DNA from: Pseudeuparius sepicola | Taxonomy: Eukaryota > Arthropoda > Insecta > Coleoptera > Anthribidae | Assembly: GCA_963920635.1 (NCBI GenBank) | Contig: OY987299.1 | Location: 133,173,373 to 133,237,372, forward strand | Direction of reading: 5' to 3' | Length of the DNA: 64,000 nt | Shown here: positions 63,647-64,000 of the stretch, in pieces | Numbering within the stretch: the stretch's first letter is position 1 | Layout of the letters: each line of letters begins with the position of its first letter | The notes under the pieces: generated by a model | The model's input: only the letters and a program-made list of their open reading frames with translations | Databases searched by the model: none | Told to the model about the DNA's origin: nothing | Position numbers and translations under genes: made by a program

Positions 63647-64000
63647 CTAGCAATTGCATTTTAAAGACCCAATACTAATAACGCACAATTTTGGGGGGTT
63701 TTCTCTATTTCACGAAAAGATAGACAAAAAGTAGCTAGGATTCTGTTTGTTGCCCGATTTTCGAGAAAAGTTGAATGCAGCAAACCGCATCCTGATACGT
63801 CAATCTTTGATTTCGGCAGAAACATTTTTTTGTTTATTTTTAAGGTAGATTCATTGTCGGAGAAAGATATTTTATTTGGGCGGCGGTTTTAAAGAACCTG
63901 TCGTTCATATTTGACACATTTGTGGATATTTTCTTTAAAACCGCTAGGTAACCAAAGAACATATGAATTAAACGTAAAAAAATAAATTAAAAGTAAAAAA
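63644..64000. other. Window end; small inverted pair
   Basis: GGCGGTTTTAAAGAA at about 63881 is inverted at about 63930 (TTCTTTAAAACCGC). No gene is seen. Confidence 0.5.

Overview
This window is a piece of a large, repeat-rich animal nuclear genome, almost certainly an insect. A beetle-like genome is plausible, but the species cannot be named from the sequence. The evidence is long AT-rich introns with GT..AG junctions, one multi-exon synaptic adhesion gene, and a dense load of cut-and-paste DNA transposons. No rRNA, CRISPR array, bacterial operon or recognised viral gene was found.

The only clear host gene is a neuroligin (Nlg) on the + strand. Eleven exons from 27900 to 59507 join in one consistent frame and give 759 codons plus a stop. 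They encode most of an inactive cholinesterase-like extracellular domain (GHGTG where an esterase has GxSxG), a Thr/Pro-rich stalk, one membrane segment, and a cytoplasmic tail ending in EISV. The 5' end (signal peptide and first part of the fold) is not visible. Positions 1-27899 are therefore probably upstream intron or flank. Part of the last exon plus its 3' flank is duplicated 1.6 kb downstream (61052-61456).

Region by region: 1-3325 is back-to-back palindromic (foldback) mariner-like repeats. 3883-8523 holds MITEs, a degenerate repeat with a 32-codon ORF, and a GC-rich island with a CRE-like palindrome. 8524-11243 is a 2.7 kb transposon with ten copies of a 13-bp motif clustered toward its ends. 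12528-13581 is a hAT element that splits an older coding remnant. 14715-19782 holds foldbacks, one of them carrying a nested hAT. 20140-21110 is a GC-rich degenerate tandem repeat. 21133-24092 holds further MITEs and a short derivative of a tyrosine-recombinase element. 24621-27833 is a 3.2 kb element with 8-bp target duplications that seems to carry a promoter-like segment and a short coding exon.

The Nlg introns carry a second hAT (28331-29753), a 34-bp transposon made only of two ends (29410-29443), a tandem array that preserves an empty MITE site (30421-31763), and a 1.4 kb almost perfect palindrome (37259-38677). They also carry a THAP/P-like element split by an intact 369-residue tyrosine recombinase element (38930-41804), a decayed Tc1/mariner element with 368-bp inverted ends (45852-47784), and several further foldbacks.

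The most interesting system is the tyrosine recombinase element. Its gene is intact, with one small intron and the visible R, HxxR and Y residues. It has short inverted ends, an array of about 120-150 bp repeats, two palindromes beside the gene, and a shorter relative at 23237-24092 that shares the ends and repeats but lacks the gene.
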